64,000 bases of DNA. It comes from Sphingobacterium bambusae. Its GTDB lineage: Bacteria; Bacteroidota; Bacteroidia; Sphingobacteriales; Sphingobacteriaceae. The first letter of the stretch is position 1; every line of letters starts with the position of its first letter. The notes beneath the pieces are model-generated. The model was not told where the DNA came from and searched no databases. It saw nothing but the letters and a program-made list of their open reading frames with translations. Below are positions 1 through 9,698 of the stretch, piece after piece. The stretch spans positions 248,001 through 312,000 of the forward strand of contig NZ_CP138332.1 of the NCBI RefSeq assembly GCF_033955345.1, given 5' to 3'. The translations under genes and the position numbers were made by a program.

Positions 1-836
1 ACAAGCACGAAGGGCACAAAATACCGCTGGAACTTGTCCGTCAACAATTGGGTTGGCGATTTTTGTTTTTCCGCTTCATTGACCATATTTATCAGCCTAG
101 CGATAGTCGAGTCTTTGGCTTCCTTTAACACTTTCACCTCCAAGACTGATGCGCCATTGATGGTTCCCGCAAACACTCGATTCTCCGGCTTTACCTTATT
201 GATATCGCTAACCACTTGCTCCCTGTGGGTCACCGCCATTTTATCCACCGGCACACTTTCGCCAGTGATGGGCGCTTGGTTTACGCTGCCCTCGCCCTGC
301 ACCAGCAGTCCATCTGCAGGAATTTTGCTATTAGGTTTAATGATAATCAGATCACCAACAACAAGCTCTTCAATGCGCAGCTCCACTGTTCCGCCATCCC
401 TTTTCACCAACGCCGTCGCTGGTGCAAGGTTTGTTAAGGCCGCAATAGACTTTTTCGCTTTCGCCATGGCGTAATGCTCCAAGGCATGGCCAATGCTAAA
501 AAGAAAAAGCAATAGCGCACCTTCTGCCCATTCTCCCAAGATAGCAGCTCCAGTAGCCGCCACCAGCATGAGGAAATCTATCTCAAAGCCTCCCTTTCGG
601 ATGGTGCCTACCGCTTCTACTGCTGTAAAGAAACCACCTAAGAAGTAGGCCATTATATAACATATCAGTGGTACCTGCGTAGGGACACCATCTAAAAAGG
701 ACAGTCCGCAGCCTATACCGAGAGCTAATCCGCAACCGATGGCGAAGAGCAGTTCTGTATGCTCACCTAAAATCGCACCGTGTTCATGCGATTCGTGCTC
801 TTCGGCATGCCTGTGTTTTTTTTCTTTTGCTTCCAT
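1..836 (-). CDS. P1B-type heavy-metal-translocating ATPase, N-terminal part (cut by window edge)
   Basis: Open frame from the ATG at 836 to the window edge, about 278 residues, so only the N-terminal third is visible. P1B ATPases pump transition-metal ions out of the cytoplasm using ATP. The first ~18 residues are His/Glu-rich (KKHRHAEEHESHEHG) and there is no CxxC heavy-metal-associated domain. Several hydrophobic segments follow (about residues 25-120), then the actuator domain with its TGES loop in ITGESVPVDK. The metal-specifying CPC-type motif and the DKTGT phosphorylation site lie outside the window, so the metal cannot be read directly. It sits 8 bp upstream of the CzcB-like adaptor's stop codon, on the same strand, at the end of a metal-efflux cluster, which favours Zn/Cd/Co/Pb export. 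The family call is firm; the ion is inferred. Confidence 0.93.
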   Translation of the reverse strand, partial: MEAKEKKHRHAEEHESHEHGAILGEHTELLFAIGCGLALGIGCGLSFLDGVPTQVPLICYIMAYFLGGFFTAVEAVGTIRKGGFEIDFLMLVAATGAAILGEWAEGALLLFLFSIGHALEHYAMAKAKKSIAALTNLAPATALVKRDGGTVELRIEELVVGDLIIIKPNSKIPADGLLVQGEGSVNQAPITGESVPVDKMAVTHREQVVSDINKVKPENRVFAGTINGASVLEVKVLKEAKDSTIARLINMVNEAEKQKSPTQLLTDKFQRYFVPFVL

Positions 837-844
837 AACGTTTA

Positions 845-2143
845 TTAATGTTCATGTCCACCCGTGTTACTCAATTTAGCATTGATAAAAAATCCGCCTT
901 TAACAACCACTTTAGCTCCTGCAGGAAGATTGCCAACAGCTGTTATTGCTGTGTAGCCCATTTCCGAGACGCCCTTTGCAACCTCAACTTTTTCAAAATT
1001 TATCGTATTCCCCGCTTTCTTCACGTCATCATTATCGTTGTGTGCATGACTGTGTTCTTCGCCCTCTTCGTGTTTGTGCCCCTCTTCATCATGGTGCTCT
1101 TCGCCTTCTTTATCCGTTTGTACAAAAACATAATATTTACCATCGGCTTCCACGATAGCCTCATTGGGCACCGCTGGCGACATAACATGATCTAGGCTAA
1201 TCATACCTACGGTATTCATGCCATCGATAAGCCCCTCTTTGTTGCCAACAACCGTACAATGTACAGCAACGGATTTACTGTCGCCCTCAAAGGATGCACC
1301 AATACTGAACACTTTCGCTGAAAAGCGATTAGTCGGATTATTTGTGATGGTAAAATCGACCAGTTGCCCAACTTTGATCGCCGGAAGATCCTTCTCAAAT
1401 ATTTGGAGATCCAGATGCAGCAGGCTATTATCAACGATTTCCAAAACAGGCGAAGAAACATCCACGTAACTACCAATTTTAGCAAAGACATTGCTCACTG
1501 TCCCAGCTATAGGACTAGTAACAACTAAACTGGCACGAAGGTTTCCACTACTCACACTAGCAGGGTTTAAGCCCATCAGCTGAATCTGCTGTTGTAACGA
1601 GGCTCTTCGGGTACGCAACGTGTTTAGTGTGGAACTGGCTGTTTGCAAATTCTTACGCGCACCGGCATTACCGGCATTCAATTCTTCCTGACGTTGTAAT
1701 TCTTGTTCCGCCAGCACGATCTGTCCCGCAATGGTGAGGTACTCCTCTTGCACTTGAATAAATTGCGGGTTGCTTATTGTGGCTATGACCTGCCCCTTTC
1801 GAACGCGATCGCCAAGCTGCACAGGCATAGTTTTTATCACACCGCCATAGAGCGAAGAAGCATTTGCCTTGTTGTTGTTTGGCACACTGAGCACACCATT
1901 TGCCTTAATCATATTAATTAAGTTCTTCTGCTCGATATCCCCTAGTTTAATGCCCACCGCAGCAATCTGTTCAGCCGTGAGCGCGGACATATTACTGGTT
2001 TCTTCATGTCCTTCTTCAGCATGCCCGGCTTCCGCTGCCGAGTTGCCGTGCGTATGCCCGTCACCCTCCGAATGTGTTTGTCCACAGCTGGAAAGGACAA
2101 ATGCCAATGACAAAGCGAAAAATATATGTTTATTGATTTTCAT
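845..2143 (-). CDS. RND efflux periplasmic adaptor, CzcB/CusB-like lipoprotein
   Basis: 432-residue membrane-fusion protein that would link an inner-membrane RND pump to its outer-membrane channel for metal efflux. A lipoprotein signal is visible (hydrophobic stretch, then LSSC at about residues 17-20), so it is probably membrane-anchored. Next come a His/Glu-rich segment (residues ~25-50), a biotinyl-lipoyl-like half with a coiled-coil hairpin (about 100-200), and a beta-barrel/membrane-proximal part. A second strongly His/Asp/Glu-rich stretch (about residues 345-375) probably binds metal ions. The gene starts 9 bp downstream of the pump gene's stop and precedes the P-type ATPase, so the three are very likely one operon. 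Family assignment is confident; substrate follows from the neighbouring pump. Confidence 0.94.
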   Translation of the reverse strand: MKINKHIFFALSLAFVLSSCGQTHSEGDGHTHGNSAAEAGHAEEGHEETSNMSALTAEQIAAVGIKLGDIEQKNLINMIKANGVLSVPNNNKANASSLYGGVIKTMPVQLGDRVRKGQVIATISNPQFIQVQEEYLTIAGQIVLAEQELQRQEELNAGNAGARKNLQTASSTLNTLRTRRASLQQQIQLMGLNPASVSSGNLRASLVVTSPIAGTVSNVFAKIGSYVDVSSPVLEIVDNSLLHLDLQIFEKDLPAIKVGQLVDFTITNNPTNRFSAKVFSIGASFEGDSKSVAVHCTVVGNKEGLIDGMNTVGMISLDHVMSPAVPNEAIVEADGKYYVFVQTDKEGEEHHDEEGHKHEEGEEHSHAHNDNDDVKKAGNTINFEKVEVAKGVSEMGYTAITAVGNLPAGAKVVVKGGFFINAKLSNTGGHEH

Positions 2144-2152
2144 CTCTTACGT

Positions 2153-5100
2153 TTATTTATTGTTGTAGTAATTGAATGCTATGGCCGACTGGTTGTACAC
2201 GTTCAGCACATCCAAATAGTTTTGCCTAATACCTATGGCTTGGCTTAAAAACTGGCTTAACTCGGCAAATCCGATTTCGCCCGTGTTGTAGCTTAGCGTT
2301 GCCGCCTTGATGATTTCCTCTGCTTGGCGCAATCCATCGGCTTCGTAAAACTGCAGTAACGCGATATTTTTCTGTATGGATGCCTGTGCGTTGCGCTGCT
2401 GCGTCGATAGCTCCTGCTGCCTAAATACCAGCGTTTCCTCTTGTACCTGCACCTCCGCTCTTGCGGCACGAACTTTATTCTTGTTGGCCGCAAGCCCAAA
2501 TATCGGGAAGGCTGCCGTCACGGAGAATCCGGTAAAAGGATCGTTGGCACCCCATAGTCGTTGCGAAAAAAAGCGGCCGCTGAAATCCGGCATATTTCCT
2601 TGTTTCTGTATGTCTATGTTTCTTTCCGCAATCGCGACATTTTGCTGTTGCAAAGTCAGTGTCGGGTGAGATTCTGCTAATTGCAGGAGGTCGACATCAA
2701 TCTTTCCCAATGGAGCCTCAATCGGCAACATCCATTGGTTGATGTTCAGCAGCAACATCAGTTGTTGCTGTTGCATGACCATTTCCTTCTTATTCTGCTC
2801 TACCTGCGCACGTATCTCACTCGATTTTGCCTGCGCTGCTATTTTATCCAATGCAGCCACATCACCCGTGCGGAGTCGGAGGTCTGTCGCATTAAAGAGC
2901 GATGTGTATACGCTATCAAGCTTATTGTACAGCCGTTGGCGATCCTGTAAAAACCACAATTGATAATAGGCCGCGCGCACATCACGTTTGATGGTTGCCT
3001 GCAGCAGTTCCCGATTCATCTCTGCAAATTTCAGCTGCTCCTGAAAATAACGCCGACGAGCAGCAAACAGGCCTGGCCACGGCAGATCTTGAGAAACGCC
3101 TATTTTTAAGATTCCTATATTGTCGGACGGTCTATAGTCTTCATTTTCGAAAAAAACACCCGTCTTAGGTACATCATTTGCCGTCTTTACCTGCAATCCA
3201 GCGGATCTTACCTCGGCATTGTTCACCTTAAACTGCTGATTGTTTTCCATCGCAATAGTAATAGCTCCGTCAATGGTCAATCGCTGTTGCGCATGCAGTG
3301 CGGGGATAGAAAGACCTAGAATCAGTAAACCCGTTGTTATCGTTGTCATACGTTTTCCGCTTCGGAAGTTAAATGTTGAATTAAAAATAATGTAGAGCAG
3401 AGGCAGTACAAATAGCGTCAGGAAGGTAGCCGTCACTAAACCACCGATCACTACTGTGGCCAATGGTTTTTGCACTTCGGCGCCGGCACTGCTACTTATC
3501 GCCATTGGTAGGAAACCAAGAGAAGCCACTGTTGCCGTCATTAAAACAGGTCGTAGACGCGTTAATGTACCTTCTTTTACACGCCGGAAAACATCGGTCA
3601 TGCCTTCCTTTTCTAACTGGTTGAATGTACCGATCAGCACGATGCCATTTAACACTGCAACACCGAACAGGGCTATAAATCCAATTCCTGCACTGATGCT
3701 GAACGGCATATTGCGCAATAACAAAGCGATCACCCCGCCAATGGCGCTCATCGGAATCGCTGTAAAGATTAAAATAGCCTGTTTAAAGGAATGGAAGGTA
3801 AAAAAGAGCAGCATAAAAATCAATAACAGCGAAACAGGCACAGCCACCATTAACCGTGCACTGGCCTCCTGCAGGTTTTCGAACTGCCCACCATAGGTGA
3901 AATAGTATCCTGATGGCAATTTCTCCCGTTGGTTCAACTGTTCTTGGATATCACTTACCACACTCTGCACATCTCTTCCCGCGACGTTAAAACCGATCAC
4001 GATCCGGCGTTTGCCCGCTTCACGGCTGATTTGTGCTGGCCCCAATTTATACCCCACATTGGCGATCTGATATAGCGGAATTTGATTGCCACCGACAATC
4101 GGAACCATCAGATTACTTACATCATCTATGTCGCTCCGGTTTGCACTATCCAAACGAACAACCAAATCAAAACGACGTTCGTTTTCATACACTTGGCCTG
4201 CCGCCTTACCGGCAAATGCCGTACTGACGATATCATTTATTTGTTGCACAGAAAGGCCATAGTTGGCAATTTTCGTGCGATCATATTCAATATTGATCTG
4301 CGGTAAACCATTGACTCGTTCGATCTGCGGCGCCGTGGTGCCGGGTACAGACTGCACCACACGTGCCACCTCGATTGCCAAATTGGCTAAACTATCCATG
4401 TTTTCGCCAAATATTTTCACCGCCACATCCTGCCGTATACCAGTCATAAGTTCATTGAAACGCATCTGTATAGGTTGGTTTTTCTCAAAAAACACGCCCG
4501 GTATCACCTCCAACCGTTCCATAATGGCATCGGCCAGTTCGTTATAACTGCGACCAGAGGTCCACTCCGCTTGCGGCTTAAGTACCACCATCATATCGGT
4601 AGCCTCCGGCGGCATCGGATCTGTAGGTACCTCGGCAGCCCCCGTTTTCCCAACCACCATTTTCACTTCGTCGAACTCCTTGATAATCCTTGAGGCCTTC
4701 ATGGATGTTTCAATACTTTGGCTCAGGGAGCTTCCTTGCGGGAGGATACAGTGAAAGGCAAAATCACCTTCCTGCAGTTGCGGGATAAACTCGCCTCCCA
4801 TACGGCTGAAGATAAAAACAGCAAGTGCAAAGATGCCAATGGTCAGGGCCACGATGAGGTATTTGATGCGTATAGCCTTTTGCAGCAATGGCGCATATAT
4901 CTTTTGGAGGCGCTCTATAAAGCGATCGCTAAACGTCTTTTTGCTATGTCCTGTTTTAGGAAGAAACAAGGCACACATCATTGGGATATAGGTAAGCGAT
5001 AAAATCAAGGCTCCCAAAATAGCAAAACCCACGGTTTTGGCCATCGGCGTAAACATTTTACCTTCCACACCCACCAATGTAAGAATAGGGATGTACACAA

Positions 5101-6469
5101 TTAAGATGATGATTTCGCCAAAAGCGGCGCTAGTGCGGATCTTAGAGGCCGATTCAAAAACTTCCGTATCCATTTGCTCTTGGCTAAGCCTTTCCGTTGA
5201 TTTGCGGAGTCCGAGATGGTGCAACGTTGCCTCCACCACAATGACGGCACCATCGACAATCAATCCGAAGTCTATGGCGCCAAGGCTCATCAAATTGGCA
5301 CTTACACCAAATACGTTCATCATGCCGAGGGCAAAGAGCAAAGACAACGGGATTGCGGATGCCACAATTAAGCCGGCGCGCAAATTGCCCAAGAAGATTA
5401 CCAATACAAATATGACGATCAATGCCCCCTCAATCAAATTCTTCTCGACGGTGCTGATAGCCCTGCCCACAAGATCTGTACGATCGAGATAAGGCTCAAT
5501 CACGACATCGCTGGGAAGCGATTTTTGAATGGTGGGCAACTTATCCTTCACCCGCTTCACCACTTCATTACTATTTTCGCCCTTCAACATCATCACCACG
5601 CCGCCCACGGCATCAACCTCACCATTATACGTGAGTGCACCATAGCGTACCGCGCTACCAAATCGCACGTCAGCAACATCCTTTACATAGATAGGAACGC
5701 TACCGGTCGTCTTGACAGCAATACGCTGTATATCTTCGATCGAGGTTACTAAGCCTATGCCACGAATAAAGTAGGCATTCGGCCGCTTATCGATATAAGC
5801 GCCTCCTGTGTTTTGGTTGTTCTGTTCGAGGGCGGCAAATATCTCTGGAATAGTGACGTTCATCGCCTTGAGGCGGTCGGGATTTACCGCCACTTCATAT
5901 TGTTTCAGCTCGCCGCCAAAGCTATTTATCTCCGCCACACCGGGGGTTCCATACAACTGTCGGGCGACGATCCAATCCTGCATAGTTCGCAGATCCTTGG
6001 CGTTGTATTTGCTCTCGCTCCCCTTCTTGGGGTGTATAATATATTGGTATACCTCGCCTAGTCCAGTACTCACGGGCGCCAGCTCAGGCGAACCTATGCC
6101 TGCAGGGATGGATTCGAGAGCTTCTTTCAGCTTCTCACCGATAAGCTGCCTAGCGAAGTAAATATCGACATCTTCCTCAAAAACCACCGTGATAACGGAG
6201 AGGCCAAATCGAGAGATACTCCGTGTCTCTTTAATACGAGGCACATTGGCAATGCTTTGTTCAATAGGAAACGTGACCAGCTGTTCAACCTCCTGTCCTG
6301 CTAACGTAGGGCAAGAGGTAAAAATCTGCACTTGATTATTCGTTATGTCGGGTACCGCATCTATCGGAAGCTTTGTTGCACTCCAGACACCCCAAATAAC
6401 AAGTAATAAAGTCATTAAACCAATAATGATCTTATTCTTTATACTAAATTTGATAATGTTATCTAACAC
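2153..6469 (-). CDS. CzcA-type heavy-metal RND pump fused to a TolC/CzcC-like outer-membrane channel
   Basis: Proton-driven efflux pump of the heavy-metal RND class with a C-terminal outer-membrane factor in the same frame. The chosen start is GTG at 6469 (VLDNIIKFSIKNK), which matches where CzcA/CusA proteins begin; an in-frame ATG at 6526 would add 19 residues. Residues 1-~1035 form the RND pump. The TM4 motif DFGLIVDGAVIVVE (near residue 400) carries the Asp, Asp and Glu of the CzcA-type signature known for divalent cations (Zn, Co, Cd) rather than the CusA Cu/Ag type. From about residue 1041 a hydrophobic, signal-peptide-like segment (ending IPALHAQQ) precedes ~380 residues of TolC-like helical hairpins. 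Such fusions are common in Bacteroidota. Operonic with the adaptor and P-type ATPase downstream. Confidence 0.94.
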   Translation of the reverse strand: MLDNIIKFSIKNKIIIGLMTLLLVIWGVWSATKLPIDAVPDITNNQVQIFTSCPTLAGQEVEQLVTFPIEQSIANVPRIKETRSISRFGLSVITVVFEEDVDIYFARQLIGEKLKEALESIPAGIGSPELAPVSTGLGEVYQYIIHPKKGSESKYNAKDLRTMQDWIVARQLYGTPGVAEINSFGGELKQYEVAVNPDRLKAMNVTIPEIFAALEQNNQNTGGAYIDKRPNAYFIRGIGLVTSIEDIQRIAVKTTGSVPIYVKDVADVRFGSAVRYGALTYNGEVDAVGGVVMMLKGENSNEVVKRVKDKLPTIQKSLPSDVVIEPYLDRTDLVGRAISTVEKNLIEGALIVIFVLVIFLGNLRAGLIVASAIPLSLLFALGMMNVFGVSANLMSLGAIDFGLIVDGAVIVVEATLHHLGLRKSTERLSQEQMDTEVFESASKIRTSAAFGEIIILIVYIPILTLVGVEGKMFTPMAKTVGFAILGALILSLTYIPMMCALFLPKTGHSKKTFSDRFIERLQKIYAPLLQKAIRIKYLIVALTIGIFALAVFIFSRMGGEFIPQLQEGDFAFHCILPQGSSLSQSIETSMKASRIIKEFDEVKMVVGKTGAAEVPTDPMPPEATDMMVVLKPQAEWTSGRSYNELADAIMERLEVIPGVFFEKNQPIQMRFNELMTGIRQDVAVKIFGENMDSLANLAIEVARVVQSVPGTTAPQIERVNGLPQINIEYDRTKIANYGLSVQQINDIVSTAFAGKAAGQVYENERRFDLVVRLDSANRSDIDDVSNLMVPIVGGNQIPLYQIANVGYKLGPAQISREAGKRRIVIGFNVAGRDVQSVVSDIQEQLNQREKLPSGYYFTYGGQFENLQEASARLMVAVPVSLLLIFMLLFFTFHSFKQAILIFTAIPMSAIGGVIALLLRNMPFSISAGIGFIALFGVAVLNGIVLIGTFNQLEKEGMTDVFRRVKEGTLTRLRPVLMTATVASLGFLPMAISSSAGAEVQKPLATVVIGGLVTATFLTLFVLPLLYIIFNSTFNFRSGKRMTTITTGLLILGLSIPALHAQQRLTIDGAITIAMENNQQFKVNNAEVRSAGLQVKTANDVPKTGVFFENEDYRPSDNIGILKIGVSQDLPWPGLFAARRRYFQEQLKFAEMNRELLQATIKRDVRAAYYQLWFLQDRQRLYNKLDSVYTSLFNATDLRLRTGDVAALDKIAAQAKSSEIRAQVEQNKKEMVMQQQQLMLLLNINQWMLPIEAPLGKIDVDLLQLAESHPTLTLQQQNVAIAERNIDIQKQGNMPDFSGRFFSQRLWGANDPFTGFSVTAAFPIFGLAANKNKVRAARAEVQVQEETLVFRQQELSTQQRNAQASIQKNIALLQFYEADGLRQAEEIIKAATLSYNTGEIGFAELSQFLSQAIGIRQNYLDVLNVYNQSAIAFNYYNNK

Positions 6470-6664
6470 AATACATCTTATTAATGGTAAGTATTCAAGT
6501 CCTAACGAAAGTTGGAACCCATACATGTTGTTGTTGGCATAGATATAACAACATAGACGAAGCTATATGCGCTATACTGTCTTATGTTATGTTCTTTGGA
6601 CCAACAGCAGAAACTGTCCTCTTATCTTGGCGAAGCCAGAAAAGAGACAGTGCCCATAGTAAAA

Positions 6665-7012
6665 TTAAGCGATGTATTTTGGCGGTTGCCAAATTTGGTT
6701 GGGGTAATTATCTATGCTAGGGGCATCCATTTCGTAGGGCGCTGCGGCCAATTGAAATACGATTTTCTTGCCAATCCCAGCTTCAAACTTCTGAAAAGTC
6801 TCCATCTTCAGACTGCAGCATTGACAAGAACAAAAAGGCGAACATCCGTCGTTTTGATGGGCATGTCCAGCATGTTTGTGGGTATCTGCAGCACTATCGG
6901 TATGAGCTTCGGTAGATAAAATTGGTAAATGCAAATCATCTCCAGCATCTCGGCAGGGAAGCGCCGAAAGCACAAGGAAATAGATCGTTAACAAGCCTAA
7001 AACCAACTTCAT
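6665..7012 (-). CDS. Small His/Cys-rich exported protein, DUF6660-like
   Basis: 115 residues beginning with a cleavable signal peptide (MKLVLGLLTIYFLVLSALP). The mature part has a His-rich stretch (HTDSAADTHKHAGHAHQ) and a Cys cluster (CSPFCSCQCCS, about residues 57-67), both typical of metal-binding periplasmic proteins. It resembles the short DUF6660 proteins found beside CzcA-type pumps in Bacteroidota; that name is from memory of the family and was not checked. It lies ~195 bp upstream of the pump gene on the same strand, so it is probably the first gene of the metal-efflux operon. A role in periplasmic metal binding or sensing is inference. Confidence 0.8.
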   Translation of the reverse strand: MKLVLGLLTIYFLVLSALPCRDAGDDLHLPILSTEAHTDSAADTHKHAGHAHQNDGCSPFCSCQCCSLKMETFQKFEAGIGKKIVFQLAAAPYEMDAPSIDNYPNQIWQPPKYIA

Positions 7013-7083
7013 AATAACAAATCTAGAAAAATATTTTTATTCGTTTAAAGGCAAAACAAAATATTTACAATCTTAAGTAATTT

Positions 7084-8322
7084 TTACCGTTCGCGCCTCT
7101 CCCTTTTTTTTAGCTTTTTGCCCCACTTCCGGTTGTACCAAACGATAAAGCCCGTCACGGGAAGTGATCCTGCAACCAATGTAGCAAAGAACGCCAAGAT
7201 CTTCGTGGGTAAACCTCCGACAGAGCCCACGTGTATATCATAGTTCAACCGGCGAAATTTCTCGCCAGCATCCAGTTCATAAAAATCCTTGTTAAATAAG
7301 GAGATGCTGTTCGGTAAAAATGCTGCCGTGTATCGATCGAAGGAATAATACCTGTTGTTGTATTGGCGATCCATGCTGTTGCGGATATAAACTTGTATAC
7401 TCGCATCTGCTCGCTTTGCATCGGGATAACTAATCGATAGATAGTGTGGATCTTTATACTGGCTCAATATACTGCCTATCTGCCGATCGAATGCTGCAGG
7501 GAAAGCATCGATTAGCGCCATCTTTGTGGTATCGGATTGTACTGGGCGTCTTTCTGCCAAGGTCTCTCCCCATTTCGTAGACCAATAGAGCGCCTTGTTG
7601 AACCATGTAATACCGTAGTACATGCCGGTGATGGCAAGCAGGATAACCAAAAGAAAGGAATAAAAGCCAAAGACATTGTGCAGATCGATATTTAGCCTTT
7701 TCCAACCGGCCTTCCATTTTACCTTGAAGCTTTTGGTACGGGTAGATTTGTTCCATTTTTTCGGATACCACCAAACAAGGCCCGTTAGCAGCGTTACTGT
7801 AAACACAAGCGTTGCGTAATTGACGATAGGCCTACCGATGTCTCGGGGCAGCCATAGAAAACGGTGCCCATCGATGGCCCAAGAGAAGAAGCCCTCCAAG
7901 CGTTGTTCTAACTTATCGTGTGTCGAACGCTCCTTGGTCTTTTCGCCCAAGTATACGCCGCTGTAGGGATGCAGAAGATGCGTGCTCCCTTTTTTATCCG
8001 CAGCACTTACTTCATCTACGGAAAAAGAGATCGGCGCATCTTTGGTATAGGTAATGTTTCGAACTAAAGCGTTTGGAAAAAGTGAGTCGGCAATATGGAC
8101 GATCTGCGAGGGCGGCAATAACGATTCATGTTGGGCAAGAATAAACTGACTCTCCTTACGCGGCACCAACAAAGTCGTTATCTCATGATGAAATACCCAT
8201 AAACAGCCGGTAAAACAAACGATAATTAAGATAGTACCCGAGAGCAGCCCGAGCCATAGATGCAGCCAATTGTTGACGCTGCGAAACGACCACATTTTCT
8301 TTTTCTTGATTTTTGATGGCAT
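7084..8322 (-). CDS. PepSY-associated TM-helix protein (inner-membrane, iron-uptake associated)
   Basis: 412-residue inner-membrane protein of the PepSY-TM family, often encoded with siderophore receptors and proposed to act in reductive release of iron from siderophores. Four hydrophobic helices are visible: about residues 18-45, 165-190, 217-240 and 375-400. A large periplasmic loop lies between helices 1 and 2 and another between 3 and 4. The N-terminus is basic (PSKIKKKK), giving cytoplasmic orientation. It is downstream of the DUF4374 lipoprotein and TonB receptor genes on the same strand, but a strong terminator hairpin (8403-8434) separates it from them, so it probably has its own promoter. 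Family is confident; reductase activity is not provable here. Confidence 0.88.
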   Translation of the reverse strand: MPSKIKKKKMWSFRSVNNWLHLWLGLLSGTILIIVCFTGCLWVFHHEITTLLVPRKESQFILAQHESLLPPSQIVHIADSLFPNALVRNITYTKDAPISFSVDEVSAADKKGSTHLLHPYSGVYLGEKTKERSTHDKLEQRLEGFFSWAIDGHRFLWLPRDIGRPIVNYATLVFTVTLLTGLVWWYPKKWNKSTRTKSFKVKWKAGWKRLNIDLHNVFGFYSFLLVILLAITGMYYGITWFNKALYWSTKWGETLAERRPVQSDTTKMALIDAFPAAFDRQIGSILSQYKDPHYLSISYPDAKRADASIQVYIRNSMDRQYNNRYYSFDRYTAAFLPNSISLFNKDFYELDAGEKFRRLNYDIHVGSVGGLPTKILAFFATLVAGSLPVTGFIVWYNRKWGKKLKKRERRER

Positions 8323-8402
8323 GATAGCGCTTTTTGACGCCCCGTAAAGTAGAAATCAATCTAGATGGGCGGATGGTTTATTGTACTTTATGGAGGCAAA
8401 AA

Positions 8403-8434
8403 AATAAGTTGTACGACGGTGCGTACAACTTATT
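8403..8434 (-). terminator. Rho-independent terminator downstream of the DUF4374 gene
   Basis: Perfect 13-bp inverted repeat, AATAAGTTGTACG / CGTACAACTTATT, with a 6-nt loop (8416-8421). Read on the minus strand the second arm runs directly into a T-rich stretch (ATTTTTTTG), the classic intrinsic terminator layout. It lies 20 bp past the DUF4374 stop codon and would end the sigma/anti-sigma/TonB/DUF4374 transcript before the PepSY gene. Confidence 0.9.
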
Positions 8435-8453
8435 GATGTATCGCTAAGAAAGC

Positions 8454-9671
8454 TTATTTTATCTTGTTGACATGATACACCCAAGTTACGCCCGGATCAA
8501 TCTCAGCACCACGTTTGAGACTATTTGTTTCAGGATCGTATTCATAAACAAACCATTTGGACTCGTCAGTCTTGAACACATCATACAATTTACCATTTTC
8601 CATAAAGTTCATGGTTGTCTTTGGCTCGGCGCCTCCCGCAAGGATACGCAAGTCAGCGATTATCTTCTTGTTTGCCGGGTCAACCACATAAGGACTAATA
8701 TAGGCTTTTCCGTTACCCAATTTCTGTATCATGGATGAGGAGTTCTTGAATACATTGAAATCTTTCAGATCGAAGAAATAATCAGGGTCAATGGCAGTCT
8801 CTCCCGATTTTATGCGGAGCAATCCATAACTTGAGGTTCCCACGCGACGTGTCAAGATATACAGGTCGTTATTATCGTCCAAGAAGGTCGGCTTATTGAT
8901 CTCCCAGTGGCCAGCGGTGAATCCCCCACGCGGGTCCTTAATGATCTTGCCATTCGCCAAGCTCGGATAATCACAAACATAGATATAAGCTGTATCGATG
9001 ATATCTGTTCGGGTAATATTGCTTCGATATTTGTGTCCTACGAAAAGTTTATCGCCACGAACGGTCATGCTGGTAGGCACGATATAGGGATCATCGTCGG
9101 CTCCATTCGTCTGTTTTGGAACATATTTAATCATCGGAATATCTACCGTAACACTCTTATTGATTGTTAAGTTATTGGTATTCATGTAATAAATAGGCTG
9201 CTCAAGCACTTTTTTCGTCGTGTTGGTCGTTCCAGCGGTCTTTGTCAACACCAGTTCATCTTTGGTACAGATGTTATCCAGCACCTTTCCCATAAAAAAG
9301 TTCCCCGGAAAAACATAATTATTCGTTTCGCGGAACTGACCATCGCTGCTTATTTCATGTTGGCTGAAAAGCTTTCCGTCGTTGGACAGGTAGAATTTAC
9401 CATGGTGGTTGTATGCATACACGCCATAGAAAGCCGCCGGGAGATGAGATGTGATATCTATCCCCTTATTGTTGTTGGGAGATAAGAGCGTATCCTTCAT
9501 TAGATCATTCGTAGTCAAGAGATAAGAACCGGTAGATGAGGTAACCCACAAACTGTATAGATTACCACTGGTATCTATGGTTTCTGACGGAGCATCGTCT
9601 GGAGAGTCCTTACAAGAGGATAACAGCGCCGTAGCGGCAATACATGTAGCGAGTAAGTGTTTAATTTTCAT
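8454..9671 (-). CDS. DUF4374 domain lipoprotein (iron-uptake locus)
   Basis: 405 residues with a lipoprotein signal (MKIKHLLATCIAATALLSSC, lipobox LSSC), so probably exported and anchored. The rest is beta-rich and looks like a seven-bladed-propeller-type DUF4374 protein, with repeated blade-like segments. DUF4374 proteins are typically encoded between a TonB-dependent siderophore receptor and a PepSY protein in Bacteroidota, exactly as here. The gene starts 27 bp downstream of the receptor stop codon, implying co-transcription, and is followed by a strong terminator. The exact role is unknown in the family; a part in siderophore binding or transfer is inferred from context. Confidence 0.88.
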   Translation of the reverse strand: MKIKHLLATCIAATALLSSCKDSPDDAPSETIDTSGNLYSLWVTSSTGSYLLTTNDLMKDTLLSPNNNKGIDITSHLPAAFYGVYAYNHHGKFYLSNDGKLFSQHEISSDGQFRETNNYVFPGNFFMGKVLDNICTKDELVLTKTAGTTNTTKKVLEQPIYYMNTNNLTINKSVTVDIPMIKYVPKQTNGADDDPYIVPTSMTVRGDKLFVGHKYRSNITRTDIIDTAYIYVCDYPSLANGKIIKDPRGGFTAGHWEINKPTFLDDNNDLYILTRRVGTSSYGLLRIKSGETAIDPDYFFDLKDFNVFKNSSSMIQKLGNGKAYISPYVVDPANKKIIADLRILAGGAEPKTTMNFMENGKLYDVFKTDESKWFVYEYDPETNSLKRGAEIDPGVTWVYHVNKIK

Positions 9672-9698
9672 TGGATATATAGTATTACAATTAAATGA

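Noticed and set aside
6470..6526. N-terminal extension of the RND pump from the ATG at 6526
   Set aside because: The added residues precede the conserved VLDNIIKFS start and have no family counterpart; the GTG at 6469 is preferred.
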